Positions 24,030-31,963 are shown, counted from the first letter of the stretch. The stretch is DNA of 45,047 nt from Fimenecus sp964557975 (GCA_964557975.1 CAZLCG010000012.1:1-45047), one strand, 5' to 3'. Notes: a model not told the origin generated them from the sequence alone. Numbers and translations: made by a program.

Positions 24030-24407
24030 AGCGAAGCGTCGCCCCGATTTAAAACGGTTAGCCCGTGCGTCAAACAGCCCAAAACGCTTTTTACAGGTTA
24101 TACTTTCATAGGCATCTATTGCCGCAAGAGAAAAAAGGTGAGACAAATCAGAGAATTCCCTCAAGTAAGAACAGGTATGGCAAATGCGGGATTTGGGCAG
24201 ATGATATTCGGGGCGGGAATACGGCGGACACTTACGGTGCTTACGGTAAAGCTGCCGTCTGTAACCGATATATCCGTGATATTTTTAAAACGGCTCACAT
24301 CCGTTTAAAACGTAGAATAAAAATTGATTTTTTTACGAAATTTATTGACGTAAGGCGGTAAATCAATTATTATAAAAATGTTAAATCTTTTTTAGGGGAT
24401 GATTTCT

Positions 24408-25856
24408 TTGAGCGAAAAGGCAAAGAATAAAAAGTATATGAGTTTTAAAGAGATTGCCGCATATTCTCTCGGGCTTTTCGGCTTTCAGGCGATTGTCGGT
24501 CTTTTAAATTCATATCAGGCGGAGTTTGACGGCTCGGTTCTCGGCGCGAACGTAAGCGTTGTAGCAATTCTTATTTTGATCGCGAAAATCGTATCCGCTG
24601 CGGCAGACCCGATTGTCGGCAATATGGTTGACCGCTCAAAATCAAAGCACGGTAAGTTTAAATCAATGATTATTTATTCGCTCGCTCCGCTTCTTATCTT
24701 TACGGCGGTTGTATTTTTGAAGGTTCCGTTCGAGGGCTTCGGGCTGTATGTCTGGATTTTCATTACATACCTTATTTGGAGTATAGCCATGACTATGGGC
24801 GATGTTCCGTCTCAGGGCATAGCTTCGGCGCTCACTCCGGATCCGACCGAGAGGACTAATGTGGTTTCAATTTCAAACACCTTTAAGCAGATCGGCTTTT
24901 CGGCGTGCGTCGTAATTGTTCCGATTGTCTGCCTTATAATCCCCGGCGGCTCAAGAGTAATTGTTAAAAACGGCGAAACGGACACCCCGATGATTGCTTC
25001 GGAATATCTCGGTACGGCGATACTTACGGCGGTTTTGGGCTGTATTCTTTTCGCGCTCATTCCTCTTATCAACAAAGAGAGGGTTAAGGTCGATTCAAAT
25101 GAAAAGACGTCGGCGAAGGATATGCTCCGCGCGTTAAAAGACAATAAACCGCTTATGCTCGTAATAGTTTCATATTTTCTCGGCTTCGGCAGACAGATGG
25201 CTATGGGGATTCAGGTTCAGGCGGCAACCGTTATTTTAGGCTCGCAGAATCTGGTCGCGGTCCTCGGAATTGTTACTGCGGTAGGCTCGATGATTTCAAT
25301 GGCGCTTTGCCCGATGCTTATTAAAAAGTTTAACGAAAAGAAAACTTATATCATTCTTTCGGTTTACGGCTTTGCCGCTTCAATACTTTCGTTTGCCGTC
25401 GGACATTTTTGGTTCCGAAATCCCGAAAACATTGTTTTGACGGTTCTTTTCTACGCTTCACTTTTCCTTATCGGTCTCCAGTTCGGCGCGGTTACGCTCA
25501 TGCCGATGATTATGACGGCGGATGCGGTGGACTACTACGAATATGAAACAGGCAAGAGAACAGAGGGCGCGGCGTACTCAATTCTTACGCTTACGATTAA
25601 GGTTTGCCTTGCTCTCGGCACGGCGGTAGGCCTTGTGTTTGTTTCGGCTTCGGGTTATTATGAGGCTCTCGACACGGGCAGCTTTACCGACAGCACTAAG
25701 GATATTATCTTTTTCGCTTACACGGCTCTCCCTGGGATTCTTGCTTTGCTTTCGATCATTCCTATGTTCAAGTACGACATTGCCGGTGAAAAGAAACAGC
25801 AGATTTCGGCTGAGCTTCAAAAGAGAAGAGCGGGCAAAGAGACTGCGGAAAAATAA
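24408..25856 (+). CDS. GPH-family sugar:cation symporter (MFS)
   Basis: About twelve membrane helices and the family marks identify a glycoside-pentoside-hexuronide:cation symporter, which imports oligosaccharides or glycosides with sodium or protons. The marks are VSAAADPIVGNMVDRSKSKHGKFK early and MTMGDVPSQGIASALTPDPTERTNVVSISN in the first half, then PMIMTADAVDYYEYETGKRTEGAAYS near helix 10. The length (about 482) is typical. I prefer the TTG at 24408, 9 nt after AGGGG, to the ATG at 24399, which directly abuts that site; the difference is three residues. It may import substrates for the cytoplasmic GH3 enzyme 4 kb upstream, but the two are not in one operon. A strong terminator follows. 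Confidence 0.92.
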   Translation: MSEKAKNKKYMSFKEIAAYSLGLFGFQAIVGLLNSYQAEFDGSVLGANVSVVAILILIAKIVSAAADPIVGNMVDRSKSKHGKFKSMIIYSLAPLLIFTAVVFLKVPFEGFGLYVWIFITYLIWSIAMTMGDVPSQGIASALTPDPTERTNVVSISNTFKQIGFSACVVIVPIVCLIIPGGSRVIVKNGETDTPMIASEYLGTAILTAVLGCILFALIPLINKERVKVDSNEKTSAKDMLRALKDNKPLMLVIVSYFLGFGRQMAMGIQVQAATVILGSQNLVAVLGIVTAVGSMISMALCPMLIKKFNEKKTYIILSVYGFAASILSFAVGHFWFRNPENIVLTVLFYASLFLIGLQFGAVTLMPMIMTADAVDYYEYETGKRTEGAAYSILTLTIKVCLALGTAVGLVFVSASGYYEALDTGSFTDSTKDIIFFAYTALPGILALLSIIPMFKYDIAGEKKQQISAELQKRRAGKETAEK

Positions 25857-25873
25857 TTTATTTCTTATACGGC

Positions 25874-25909
25874 GCGGCGCTTTCTTCAAGGGAGCGCCGC
25901 GGTTTTATT
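25874..25909 (+). terminator. Terminator of the symporter gene
   Basis: A perfect 8-bp GC-rich stem (GCGGCGCT with AGCGCCGC) has an 11-nt loop and a T-rich tail. Confidence 0.8.
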
Positions 25910-25988
25910 TTGCTTCTTGTGTTAAAATGTTTATGAGAAGTTCCTTCTTCCTTTGGTATTGTTTCTGTTGATAATTCATTCCGCCGTA

Positions 25989-26029
25989 TTTTGAAGGTAC
26001 TTCTTTTTTTATCGAACCATATCATTTTA
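25989..26029. repeat. Dispersed short repeat, copy 2
   Basis: This stretch matches positions 3-44 of the window at about 85% identity, including the GAAG-n3-CTTC unit with T run and CATATCATTTTA. It lies between the symporter terminator and the tRNA promoter. Function is unknown. Confidence 0.5.
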
Positions 26030-26070
26030 TAACGCAAAATTTCATAATGAAAAAATGTAGAAAATATGTA

Positions 26071-26099
26071 TTGACAACAGACTGCTTTTGTAGTATTAT
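26071..26099 (+). promoter_or_regulatory. Promoter of the tRNA-fMet gene
   Basis: A consensus TTGACA, a 17-nt spacer and TATTAT form a near-ideal sigma-A promoter about 30 nt upstream of the tRNA. This is as expected for a highly expressed stable RNA. Confidence 0.8.
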
Positions 26100-26132
26100 A
26101 TTTTAGCACTGAGGGAGCAGACAATTAAATAC

Positions 26133-26208
<76 letters not shown>

Positions 26209-26211
26209 ACT

Positions 26212-26246
26212 AACCCTTGCAGGTAGCCGCTTGCAAGGGTTTTTCT
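26212..26246 (+). terminator. Terminator of the tRNA-fMet gene
   Basis: A perfect 10-bp stem (AACCCTTGCA with TGCAAGGGTT) and a 10-nt loop are followed by a T tract. Confidence 0.85.
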
Positions 26247-26290
26247 GTTTTCCTGCGGTCGGATTTTTGCGGAGGTAAATTTTGATTTAC

Positions 26291-26362
26291 GGAGGGAAAT
26301 TTCAGAAATTCATTGCGTTTAATCTGATTTTTACAGATTGACAGTAATTTTGCTTTCCCTCC
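26291..26362 (+). repeat. Nested inverted repeats in the leader of the zinc-ribbon gene
   Basis: GGAGGGAAA (26291-26299) pairs perfectly with TTTCCCTCC (26354-26362). An inner hairpin AATCTG/CAGATT (7-nt loop) lies within. It sits about 65 nt before the gene start and could fold in the mRNA leader; no known riboswitch is recognised. Confidence 0.4.
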
Positions 26363-26427
26363 AAAGCCTTATAAACACCTCATTTTTAGATGATTCCTGC
26401 ATGATATTTATATAAGGAGCAATGGCA

Positions 26428-27060
26428 ATGTTCGGGAAAAAATATATCTATGTGAGCGTGCGCTTCCCCGGCGGGAAACATCCGTATTTCTATCGCACGG
26501 ACGATGGCTCGATCCGCATCAATAGCATTGTGATCGTGCCGACTCCGGAGGGAGAAAAGGCCGCCATTGCGGCCTCTGTTGAGCGCTACAAGGAAAAAGA
26601 TGTGCCGTACCCGCTTGATAAAACCAAATTCATCATCCGTAAGGCAAATCGAAGTGAGCGGAAACCGTTCAAAGGAGTCGATATGCGGATGCCGCTTGAT
26701 ATTTCCGTCAAAAAGGTAAAAACCGCAAGCGGCGAAGCAATCGTGGTTACGAGCAAAGAGGAACGGCAGTACCTACGCCAACATTACGTAGGACGATCCG
26801 ATATGAAATTGACGGAACAATATCCTGCTTCTATGGAGTGTAAAATATTGAAACGAAACGATCAGGGAAAAAGAAATCCAACCGCCGTCTTAAAGAAGCA
26901 GGAGCATCTGTGGGGATCGGTTACATATAAGTGTTCCAACTGCGGTGCTGTGTTTCAGCATCGTGAAGCATTCTGCCCAAGCTGTCATGCGGAATTTTCA
27001 AAAGTCAAAGGCGATCCCGTATGGGTCGATGAAATGGCGGAATACGACGAAGATATGTAA
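26428..27060 (+). CDS. Protein of unknown function with C-terminal zinc ribbon
   Basis: I do not recognise a family. The 210-residue soluble protein ends in a zinc ribbon, CSNCGAVFQHREAFCPSCHAEF (two C-x2-C knuckles), with an acidic tail after it. The N-terminal 150 residues are rich in beta strands and charged residues, with KYIYVSVRFPGGKHPYFYR at the start. I prefer the ATG at 26428 because AAGGAG lies 8 nt before it; the ATG at 26422 is only 2 nt away. Codon use is unlike the neighbours: Ile is mostly ATC here, ATT or ATA elsewhere. It lies directly after the tRNA gene, which suggests a transferred segment. Nucleic-acid or protein binding is likely for the zinc ribbon, but no role can be given. 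Confidence 0.75.
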   Translation: MFGKKYIYVSVRFPGGKHPYFYRTDDGSIRINSIVIVPTPEGEKAAIAASVERYKEKDVPYPLDKTKFIIRKANRSERKPFKGVDMRMPLDISVKKVKTASGEAIVVTSKEERQYLRQHYVGRSDMKLTEQYPASMECKILKRNDQGKRNPTAVLKKQEHLWGSVTYKCSNCGAVFQHREAFCPSCHAEFSKVKGDPVWVDEMAEYDEDM

Positions 27061-27093
27061 AATCGGAATTTCATGTATGTGAGGTGACACGGT

Positions 27094-27507
27094 GTGTGGA
27101 TGATTTTTGCTCTGCTGTCTGCAATTTTTGCGGCGCTGACCTCCATATTGGCAAAGATCGGCATTGAGGGCGTAAACTCAAATCTGGCTACCGCCATAAG
27201 AACGGTGGTCGTGCTGGCGATGGCTTGGGGCATGGTATTTCTGACCAATACGCAAAACGGTATCACGGAGATCAGCCGAAAGAGTTGGATATTTTTAATA
27301 TTGTCCGGTCTTGCTACCGGCGCTTCATGGCTTTGTTACTATAAGGCGTTGCAGATAGGAGAAGCCTCGAAGGTCGTACCGATCGATAAGCTGAGCGTTG
27401 TGATAACATTGGTATTGGCGTTTCTTTTCCTGCATGAGAAATTCACGCCGAAGTCCCTCATAGGCTGTGCCTTAATCGGCGCAGGAACGCTGCTGTTAGT
27501 TATGTAA
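27094..27507 (+). CDS. Half-size EamA-type (DMT superfamily) transporter
   Basis: The 137-residue protein has four to five hydrophobic helices and begins MWMIFALLSAIFAALTSILAK, with FLHEKFTPKSLIGCALIGAGTLLL at the end; both are EamA domain marks. Typical EamA proteins are about 290 residues with two such repeats, so this is a one-repeat form that must pair with itself. The start is GTG with GAGGTG 8 nt upstream. Leu is mainly CTG and TTG, whereas the surrounding genes favour CTT. Substrate is unknown. It follows the zinc-ribbon gene after about 33 bp. Confidence 0.85.
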   Translation: MWMIFALLSAIFAALTSILAKIGIEGVNSNLATAIRTVVVLAMAWGMVFLTNTQNGITEISRKSWIFLILSGLATGASWLCYYKALQIGEASKVVPIDKLSVVITLVLAFLFLHEKFTPKSLIGCALIGAGTLLLVM

Positions 27508-27550
27508 ATTGAATTTTTGGGAATCAAAAATACAGTAATGAGGGTTGAGT

Positions 27551-27640
27551 ATGGGATTCTTCGATGATTTCTTCGGCGGCTTTTTCGATTTCAACGGCGA
27601 CTGAAAAACCCGTGGGATGAAGAATGGCTCGGTAATGCTG
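27551..27640 (+). pseudogene. Decayed small EF-hand gene
   Basis: A start with AGGG 6 nt upstream gives MGFFDDFFGGFFDFNGD and then TGA. Reading TGA as GGA restores Gly and gives DFNGDGKT, the start of an EF-hand calcium loop. A one-base deletion in the next codon but one then shifts the frame; correcting it gives WDEEWLGNAV, placing Glu at loop position 12. One nonsense change and one deletion therefore explain the sequence. A 17-residue functional peptide is the alternative. Confidence 0.5.
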
Positions 27641-27648
27641 TTCAAAAC

Positions 27649-27691
27649 AAAAAAGCAGGCACACCGATATTTATGTGTGCGCCTGCTTTTT
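27649..27691. terminator. Terminator hairpin after the EamA/EF-hand segment
   Basis: AAAAAGCAGGC with GCCTGCTTTTT forms the main stem, extended inward by ACAC/GTGT with a small bulge. A and T runs flank it, so it can act in both directions and could also serve the minus-strand nitroreductase gene. Confidence 0.75.
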
Positions 27692-27762
27692 GTATATCGC
27701 TGAAAATATGCTGCTACCGCTATCCCCGATAACCTTTACATAGGGCAAAATGCAACATAGCG

Positions 27763-28299
27763 TCATTCAATAAATTCCGCGATCTCGTTTAATTCCCTGC
27801 GCTTTTTAGGGCGGATTTTATCATCCTCGGAGGCATATCCCGTTGCGATTACAAGACGGAGCTTTTCGTTTTCACCGATATTGAAATCCTTTTTGAGCTT
27901 TTCCTCGTCCATCCAGCCGATTATGCAGGTCGAAAGCCCCAAATCGGACGCCATAAGGACATAATGCGCGGCGGCAATACCTATATCCATCTGAGCAAAG
28001 GTTTGATCGGGTATTCTGTCGGCGATTGCAGGCAGGAGCTTCGCCTTTTCCTCAACTAAAATCGCAAATGCGGGGCAGCTTTCCGTAAAGCCGTTGCGTC
28101 CCTCTTTTTGAACGCTGTCTTTTACAAGCCTTGTTTTTTCGCCGCTTACCACAATAAGCCTCCACGGCTGAGAGTTGCACGCTGACGGCGAAAGGCGCAC
28201 AGCGTCCGCAAGCGCTTCAAGCTTTTCCTTTTCTACGGGCTTTCCGTTGTAGTTTCGGCAAGCCTGACGTGTAAGAATTAAATCTTTTAATGAATCCAT
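27763..28299 (-). CDS. Nitroreductase-family FMN oxidoreductase
   Basis: The 178-residue protein belongs to the nitroreductase superfamily. The N-terminal TRQACRNYNGKPVEKEKL segment supplies the conserved Arg residues for FMN phosphate, SACNSQPWRLIVVSG is the classic motif, and IGIAAAHYVLMASDLGLSTCIIGW is the dimer/FMN segment. The short length fits the compact group of Firmicutes enzymes. I start at ATG 28299, which has GAGG about 8 nt upstream; the longer open frame adds 20 hydrophobic residues with no family match. The natural substrate (nitro compound, quinone or other) is open. It diverges from pncB. Confidence 0.92.
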   Translation of the reverse strand: MDSLKDLILTRQACRNYNGKPVEKEKLEALADAVRLSPSACNSQPWRLIVVSGEKTRLVKDSVQKEGRNGFTESCPAFAILVEEKAKLLPAIADRIPDQTFAQMDIGIAAAHYVLMASDLGLSTCIIGWMDEEKLKKDFNIGENEKLRLVIATGYASEDDKIRPKKRRELNEIAEFIE

Positions 28300-28366
28300 A
28301 ATGTCGCCTCTTAAAAAATATTTATAAAATATTATAAAACATACTTGCTTTAAATGCAATAATTGT

Positions 28367-28395
28367 TTGCTAATATGAAAATATTATGTTAAAAT
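28367..28395 (+). promoter_or_regulatory. Promoter of the pncB-ppa operon
   Basis: TTGCTA, 17 nt and TAAAAT, with a TG just before the -10, form a plausible sigma-A promoter. A leader of about 90 nt follows, containing a small CGGCT/AGCCG hairpin and a TTTTACCGTAAAA palindrome near the ribosome site; no known riboswitch is recognised. Confidence 0.5.
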
Positions 28396-28488
28396 AATTT
28401 TAATGCGGTATATATTTTATCCGTTCGGCTCTGTTTTCGGGTAAGCCGTCGGGGAAGAATGGATTTTACCGTAAAATGAGGTGAAAAT

Positions 28489-29946
28489 GTGAGCATATAT
28501 AATAATGATAATGGTTATTCAATGCTTACCGAGTATTATGAAATATCCGTTGCCGACGGTTATTATAACAGCTCGGTGAGGGACACGGTTGCATATTTTG
28601 ACCTTTTTTTCAGAAAGGTACCCGACAGGGGCGGCTTTGCAATTATGGCAGGGCTTTCGCAGGTTATTGATTACCTTAAAAACATAAGCTTTTCCGATGG
28701 GGATATTGAATTTCTCAGAAAAAAGGGCGCAAGCGAAAACTTTTTGGAGTATTTAAGGAGCTTTAAATTCACCTGCGATGTTTGGGCAGTTCCCGAGGGG
28801 ACTCCGATTTTTCCGAATGAGCCGATCGTTAAGGTAAGAGGTCCTGTTGTTCAGGCTCAGCTGATTGAAACCGCTCTTTTGATGTTTATAAATCAGCAAA
28901 GCCTTATTGCCACAAAAGCGAACAGACTTGTAAGAGCCGCTCATGGAACTGCCGTTGCCGAGTTCGGCACGAGAAGGGCGCAGGGCTTTTCTCAGGCTGT
29001 GCTGGGCGCGCGCGCGGCTTATATAGGCGGATGTTCCGTGACCTCGGGGCTTACTCCCGACAGAGAGTTCGGTATCCCGAGCGTCAATACGATGATTCAC
29101 AGCTGGGTGCAGATGTTTGATTCCGAGTACGAGGCGTTTTGCGAGTACGCAAAGCGTTATCCCGACGACTGTACGGTTGTGGTTGACACCTACGATACCG
29201 TAAAATCGGGCGTCCCGAACGCAATAAGGGCGTTTAACGACGTGCTTGTTCCCATGGGCAAGCGTCCCAATTCAATCAGAATTGACTCGGGCGATATTAC
29301 CTATCTTTCAAAGCGCGCGCGAAAAATGCTCGACGAAGCGGGCTTTCCCGACTGCGATATTATGGCTTCAAATTCGCTCGACGAATACCTTATCAGCGAT
29401 ATGGTTTCGCAGGGCGCTAAGGTGGATTGCTTTATAGCCGGCGAAAGGCTGATAACCTCTGCTTCGTCGCCGCTGTTCAGCGGAGTTTATAAGCTTTGCG
29501 CCGTTGAAAAGGAAGGTAAGATCGTACCTAAAATAAATCTTTCCGAGAATGTAAGCAAAATCACCATTCCCTCGTCCAAAATGCTGTATAGGCTTTTTGA
29601 TATGAATTCGGGCAAAGCGATTGCGGATGTTCTGACGCTCGAGGGCGAAACGGTTGACGACACCAAGCCCTATACTTTGTTCGACCCCGATTATACATGG
29701 AAACGCAAGGATGTTGAAAGCTTTGTAGCGCGTCCGCTTCTCGTTCCCGTTTTTTCAAAGGGCGAGTGCGTTTACAACGAACCGAGCCTTGAAAGCATCC
29801 GCGAATACTGCGCCGAGCAGATCGACACGCTTTGGGATGAGGTTAAGAGATTTGAAAATCCGCATAAATATTACGTCGATTTATCAAAGGAGCTTTGGAG
29901 GGTCAGGGCTTCGCTTATTGAAGAATATAAAGGAGTATCAAGATGA
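28489..29946 (+). CDS. pncB: Nicotinate phosphoribosyltransferase
   Basis: This enzyme joins nicotinate to PRPP, giving nicotinate mononucleotide and pyrophosphate, with ATP use, in NAD salvage. Family marks are YSMLTEYYEISVADGYY at the N-terminus, AEFGTRRAQGFSQAV, VNTMIHSWVQMF with the probable phospho-His, and IRIDSGDITYLSKRAR, plus the late GERLITSASSPLF segment. At 485 residues it is the long Gram-positive form. The start is GTG, with GAGGTG 5 nt upstream. Its last four bases (ATGA) overlap the pyrophosphatase start, so the two are translationally coupled, and the second enzyme would remove the PPi made here. Confidence 0.96.
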   Translation: MSIYNNDNGYSMLTEYYEISVADGYYNSSVRDTVAYFDLFFRKVPDRGGFAIMAGLSQVIDYLKNISFSDGDIEFLRKKGASENFLEYLRSFKFTCDVWAVPEGTPIFPNEPIVKVRGPVVQAQLIETALLMFINQQSLIATKANRLVRAAHGTAVAEFGTRRAQGFSQAVLGARAAYIGGCSVTSGLTPDREFGIPSVNTMIHSWVQMFDSEYEAFCEYAKRYPDDCTVVVDTYDTVKSGVPNAIRAFNDVLVPMGKRPNSIRIDSGDITYLSKRARKMLDEAGFPDCDIMASNSLDEYLISDMVSQGAKVDCFIAGERLITSASSPLFSGVYKLCAVEKEGKIVPKINLSENVSKITIPSSKMLYRLFDMNSGKAIADVLTLEGETVDDTKPYTLFDPDYTWKRKDVESFVARPLLVPVFSKGECVYNEPSLESIREYCAEQIDTLWDEVKRFENPHKYYVDLSKELWRVRASLIEEYKGVSR

Positions 29947-30476
29947 ATATTTGGCATGACATCAATCCGTCAAGAATTTCAAGAAATTCCTTTGACGCGG
30001 TAATTGAAATCAGCAAGGGAAGTAAAATGAAATACGAGCTTGATAAGCAGACGGGTATGCTCTATCTTGACAGAGTTCTGTACACATCAACGCATTATCC
30101 CGCGAATTACGGCTTTATTCCGCGCACTTATGCCGAGGATAACGACCCGCTTGACGTTTTGGTGCTTTGTTCTGAGCAGATTGAGCCTATGGCGCTTGTT
30201 ACCTGCTATCCGATAGGCGTTATTTCAATGCTTGACAACGATATGCCGGACGATAAAATTATTGCAATTCCTTTTAACGACCCGACATATAACGGCTATA
30301 AGGATATTTCACAGCTCCCGTCGCATATTTTTGACGAAATGATACACTTTTTTTCCGTCTACAAAACGCTTGAGAACAAAAAGACCGTAATTGACGAGGC
30401 TAAAGGCGTGTTAAACGCGGTTGATATTATTGACGCGGCTATCGTAAGATACAGCGAAAAGTTCGGTAAAAAATAA
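29943..30476 (+). CDS. ppa: Inorganic pyrophosphatase, family I
   Basis: This soluble enzyme splits pyrophosphate to two phosphates. The active-site signature DNDPLDVLVL (about residues 65-74) with YPANYGFIPRTYAE before it is clear, as is the ISKGSKMKYELDKQTGMLYLDR block at the start. The 177-residue length is that of the bacterial family I enzyme. Its start overlaps the pncB stop by 4 bp, so it is likely made together with the nicotinate enzyme. Pulling PPi off would drive that reaction forward. Confidence 0.95.
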   Translation: MNIWHDINPSRISRNSFDAVIEISKGSKMKYELDKQTGMLYLDRVLYTSTHYPANYGFIPRTYAEDNDPLDVLVLCSEQIEPMALVTCYPIGVISMLDNDMPDDKIIAIPFNDPTYNGYKDISQLPSHIFDEMIHFFSVYKTLENKKTVIDEAKGVLNAVDIIDAAIVRYSEKFGKK

Positions 30477-30493
30477 ATTTTGGATGAGAGAGA

Positions 30494-31693
30494 ATGAATA
30501 ATAAAGCAGTTAAGGTTTTTCTGTCGGTTATACTTGCCGTCGTTTTTATAAGCGGCGCGGCGGCGCTTGTTTACAATAAAACGGGCGAAAGCTCCGTCCC
30601 CGCAATTGCGGAGGTCCGCGAAACCGTACCTGAAACGCAGACTGAGGAAATAAAGCCTGCCGTAACGGTGAATTTCGTTTCTGTCGGCGACAATCTTATA
30701 CACGACGGAATATACGAGCAGGCGGCAAAAAGGGCGGGCGGCAGCGGTTACGATTTTTCGTACTGCTACGAAAATGTTGCGGATGTTATAGCGTCCGCCG
30801 ACATAGCCACAATAAATCAGGAGACCGTAATTTCAAAAAGCAACGAGCCGTCGGGCTATCCGCTTTTCAATTCTCCTGCCGAGGTCGGCGAGGAGATAGC
30901 GAAAATCGGCTTTGATGTTATAAATATGGCGAACAACCATATGCTCGATAAAGGCTCGAAGGGGCTTTCGGAGGCTATTGATTTTTGGGACGGTGTTGAC
31001 GGCACTGTCAGAACAGGGGCGTACAAGAACGGGGAGGATTTAAATAAAGTCGAATACATAGAGAAAAACGGGATGAAGATAGGTCTTGTCGGTGTTACGC
31101 AATATACCAACGGGCTGTCGCTTCCGTCCGACAGTGAGCTTAAAATTGTTTACTCCGCCGATGAGGAGACAATAGAAAGAAAGATAAAAGCCGCCAAGGA
31201 GGCGTGCGACATAGTTCTCGTTAATGTTCATTGGGGAAACGAATATACTACCGTACCCGTTGACGGGCAAAGGGCGCTCGCAAAGAAGATGTCCGATTGG
31301 GGCGCCGATGTGATTATCGGGCATCATCCGCATGTTATTGAGCCTATTGAGTTTATTGACAGGGAGGACGGCTCGAGGACGCTTGTCGCGTATTCGCTCG
31401 GAAACTTCATTTCACAGCAGAATACCCCCGCAAGGGTTATCGGCGGAATGTTATATTACAGCGTTACCAAGGACTTTAATACGGGCGAGGTCACTATAGA
31501 CGGCGTTCGCTTTGAACCTACCGTCACGCACTATGTAAGGGGCAGCCACGACGTTCAGATATACAGGCTTTCGCAGTATTCGGACGAGCTTGCGCAAAAG
31601 CAGGCGTCAAGGCTTAATGAACCGAGCTTTGGTATTTCTTATATTAACGATTTTGTTTCAAAGGTGATTGATTCGCAGTTCCTCGTCGGGTAA
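30494..31693 (+). CDS. CapA-family membrane-anchored protein
   Basis: An uncleaved signal/anchor helix (about residues 5-27) is followed by a PGA_cap (CapA) domain with a calcineurin-like fold. Visible motifs are VSVGDNLIHDGIY, ATINQETVIS, NMANNHMLDKG, VNVHWGNEY, IIGHHPHVIEP and YSLGNFIS, which together supply the metal-binding residues. CapA proteins take part in poly-gamma-glutamate capsule export in Bacillus, but no capB or capC gene is here, so the role is open. It may act as an outside phosphatase or on another envelope polymer. It begins 17 nt after ppa, with GGATGAGAGAG upstream of the ATG. Confidence 0.9.
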   Translation: MNNKAVKVFLSVILAVVFISGAAALVYNKTGESSVPAIAEVRETVPETQTEEIKPAVTVNFVSVGDNLIHDGIYEQAAKRAGGSGYDFSYCYENVADVIASADIATINQETVISKSNEPSGYPLFNSPAEVGEEIAKIGFDVINMANNHMLDKGSKGLSEAIDFWDGVDGTVRTGAYKNGEDLNKVEYIEKNGMKIGLVGVTQYTNGLSLPSDSELKIVYSADEETIERKIKAAKEACDIVLVNVHWGNEYTTVPVDGQRALAKKMSDWGADVIIGHHPHVIEPIEFIDREDGSRTLVAYSLGNFISQQNTPARVIGGMLYYSVTKDFNTGEVTIDGVRFEPTVTHYVRGSHDVQIYRLSQYSDELAQKQASRLNEPSFGISYINDFVSKVIDSQFLVG

Positions 31694-31744
31694 AGTATCT
31701 TTCGGTATTGCTTTTTTACGGAACAATTTAACAGTTAAAGCTTA

Positions 31745-31778
31745 CAGGGAATGTTTTTTCATTCCCTGCTTTTTTTTT
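31745..31778 (+). terminator. Terminator of the CapA-family gene
   Basis: A perfect 9-bp stem (CAGGGAATG with CATTCCCTG) with a T6 loop is followed by nine T. Confidence 0.9.
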
Positions 31779-31884
31779 CGCGCTTTTTTGACTGTTTGCA
31801 ATATGCACAAAACCTAAACGGAAAATTTGTCAAAATTTACCTCAAAAAAATTGCCTCTTAAAAGTAAAAACTTTTGAAAAAGAC

Positions 31885-31913
31885 TTGATTTTTTATAAGG
31901 TTGACATTATAAT
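31885..31913 (+). promoter_or_regulatory. Promoter of the dcw cluster (mraZ promoter)
   Basis: TTGATT, a 17-nt spacer and a consensus TATAAT. The predicted start near 31920 lies just before the first GTGGTGGA repeat, which fits repression by bound MraZ. Confidence 0.7.
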
Positions 31914-31923
31914 AATATCAAAT

Positions 31924-31963
31924 GTGGTGGAAAAATACACTCAATTTTCATAAAAGTGGTGGA
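31924..31963 (+). promoter_or_regulatory. MraZ-box-like direct repeats
   Basis: GTGGTGGA occurs at 31924-31931 and again at 31956-31963, 32 bp apart (about three helical turns), directly downstream of the promoter. MraZ is known to repress its own cluster through GTGG/TGGG-type direct repeats at this position. The downstream copy continues into TTTTCCCAC, which forms an inverted partner to the repeat. Confidence 0.6.

Larger units (their letters stand above)
23894..24398. other. Intergenic region of 505 bp with a cluster of strong hairpins
   Basis: Three hairpins come first (23900-24029). The next 300 bp, to the ribosome site of the symporter gene, contain overlapping short frames of about 100 codons without a ribosome site or recognised family. 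This may be the remains of a lost gene. I assign no coding region. Confidence 0.55.

Noticed and set aside
23994..24361. Two overlapping frames of about 100 codons between the HExxH gene and the symporter gene
   Set aside because: They have no ribosome site, overlap strong hairpins, show no recognisable motif and differ in frame over the same DNA. A gene remnant is possible but not shown.
27551..27604. UGA read as glycine or tryptophan (altered genetic code)
   Set aside because: Many genes here end in TGA, for example scfA and scfB, so UGA is a normal stop in this organism.
28396..28488. NAD-type riboswitch before pncB
   Set aside because: The leader is only about 90 nt and has one small hairpin; I see none of the conserved core of known NAD-binding RNAs.
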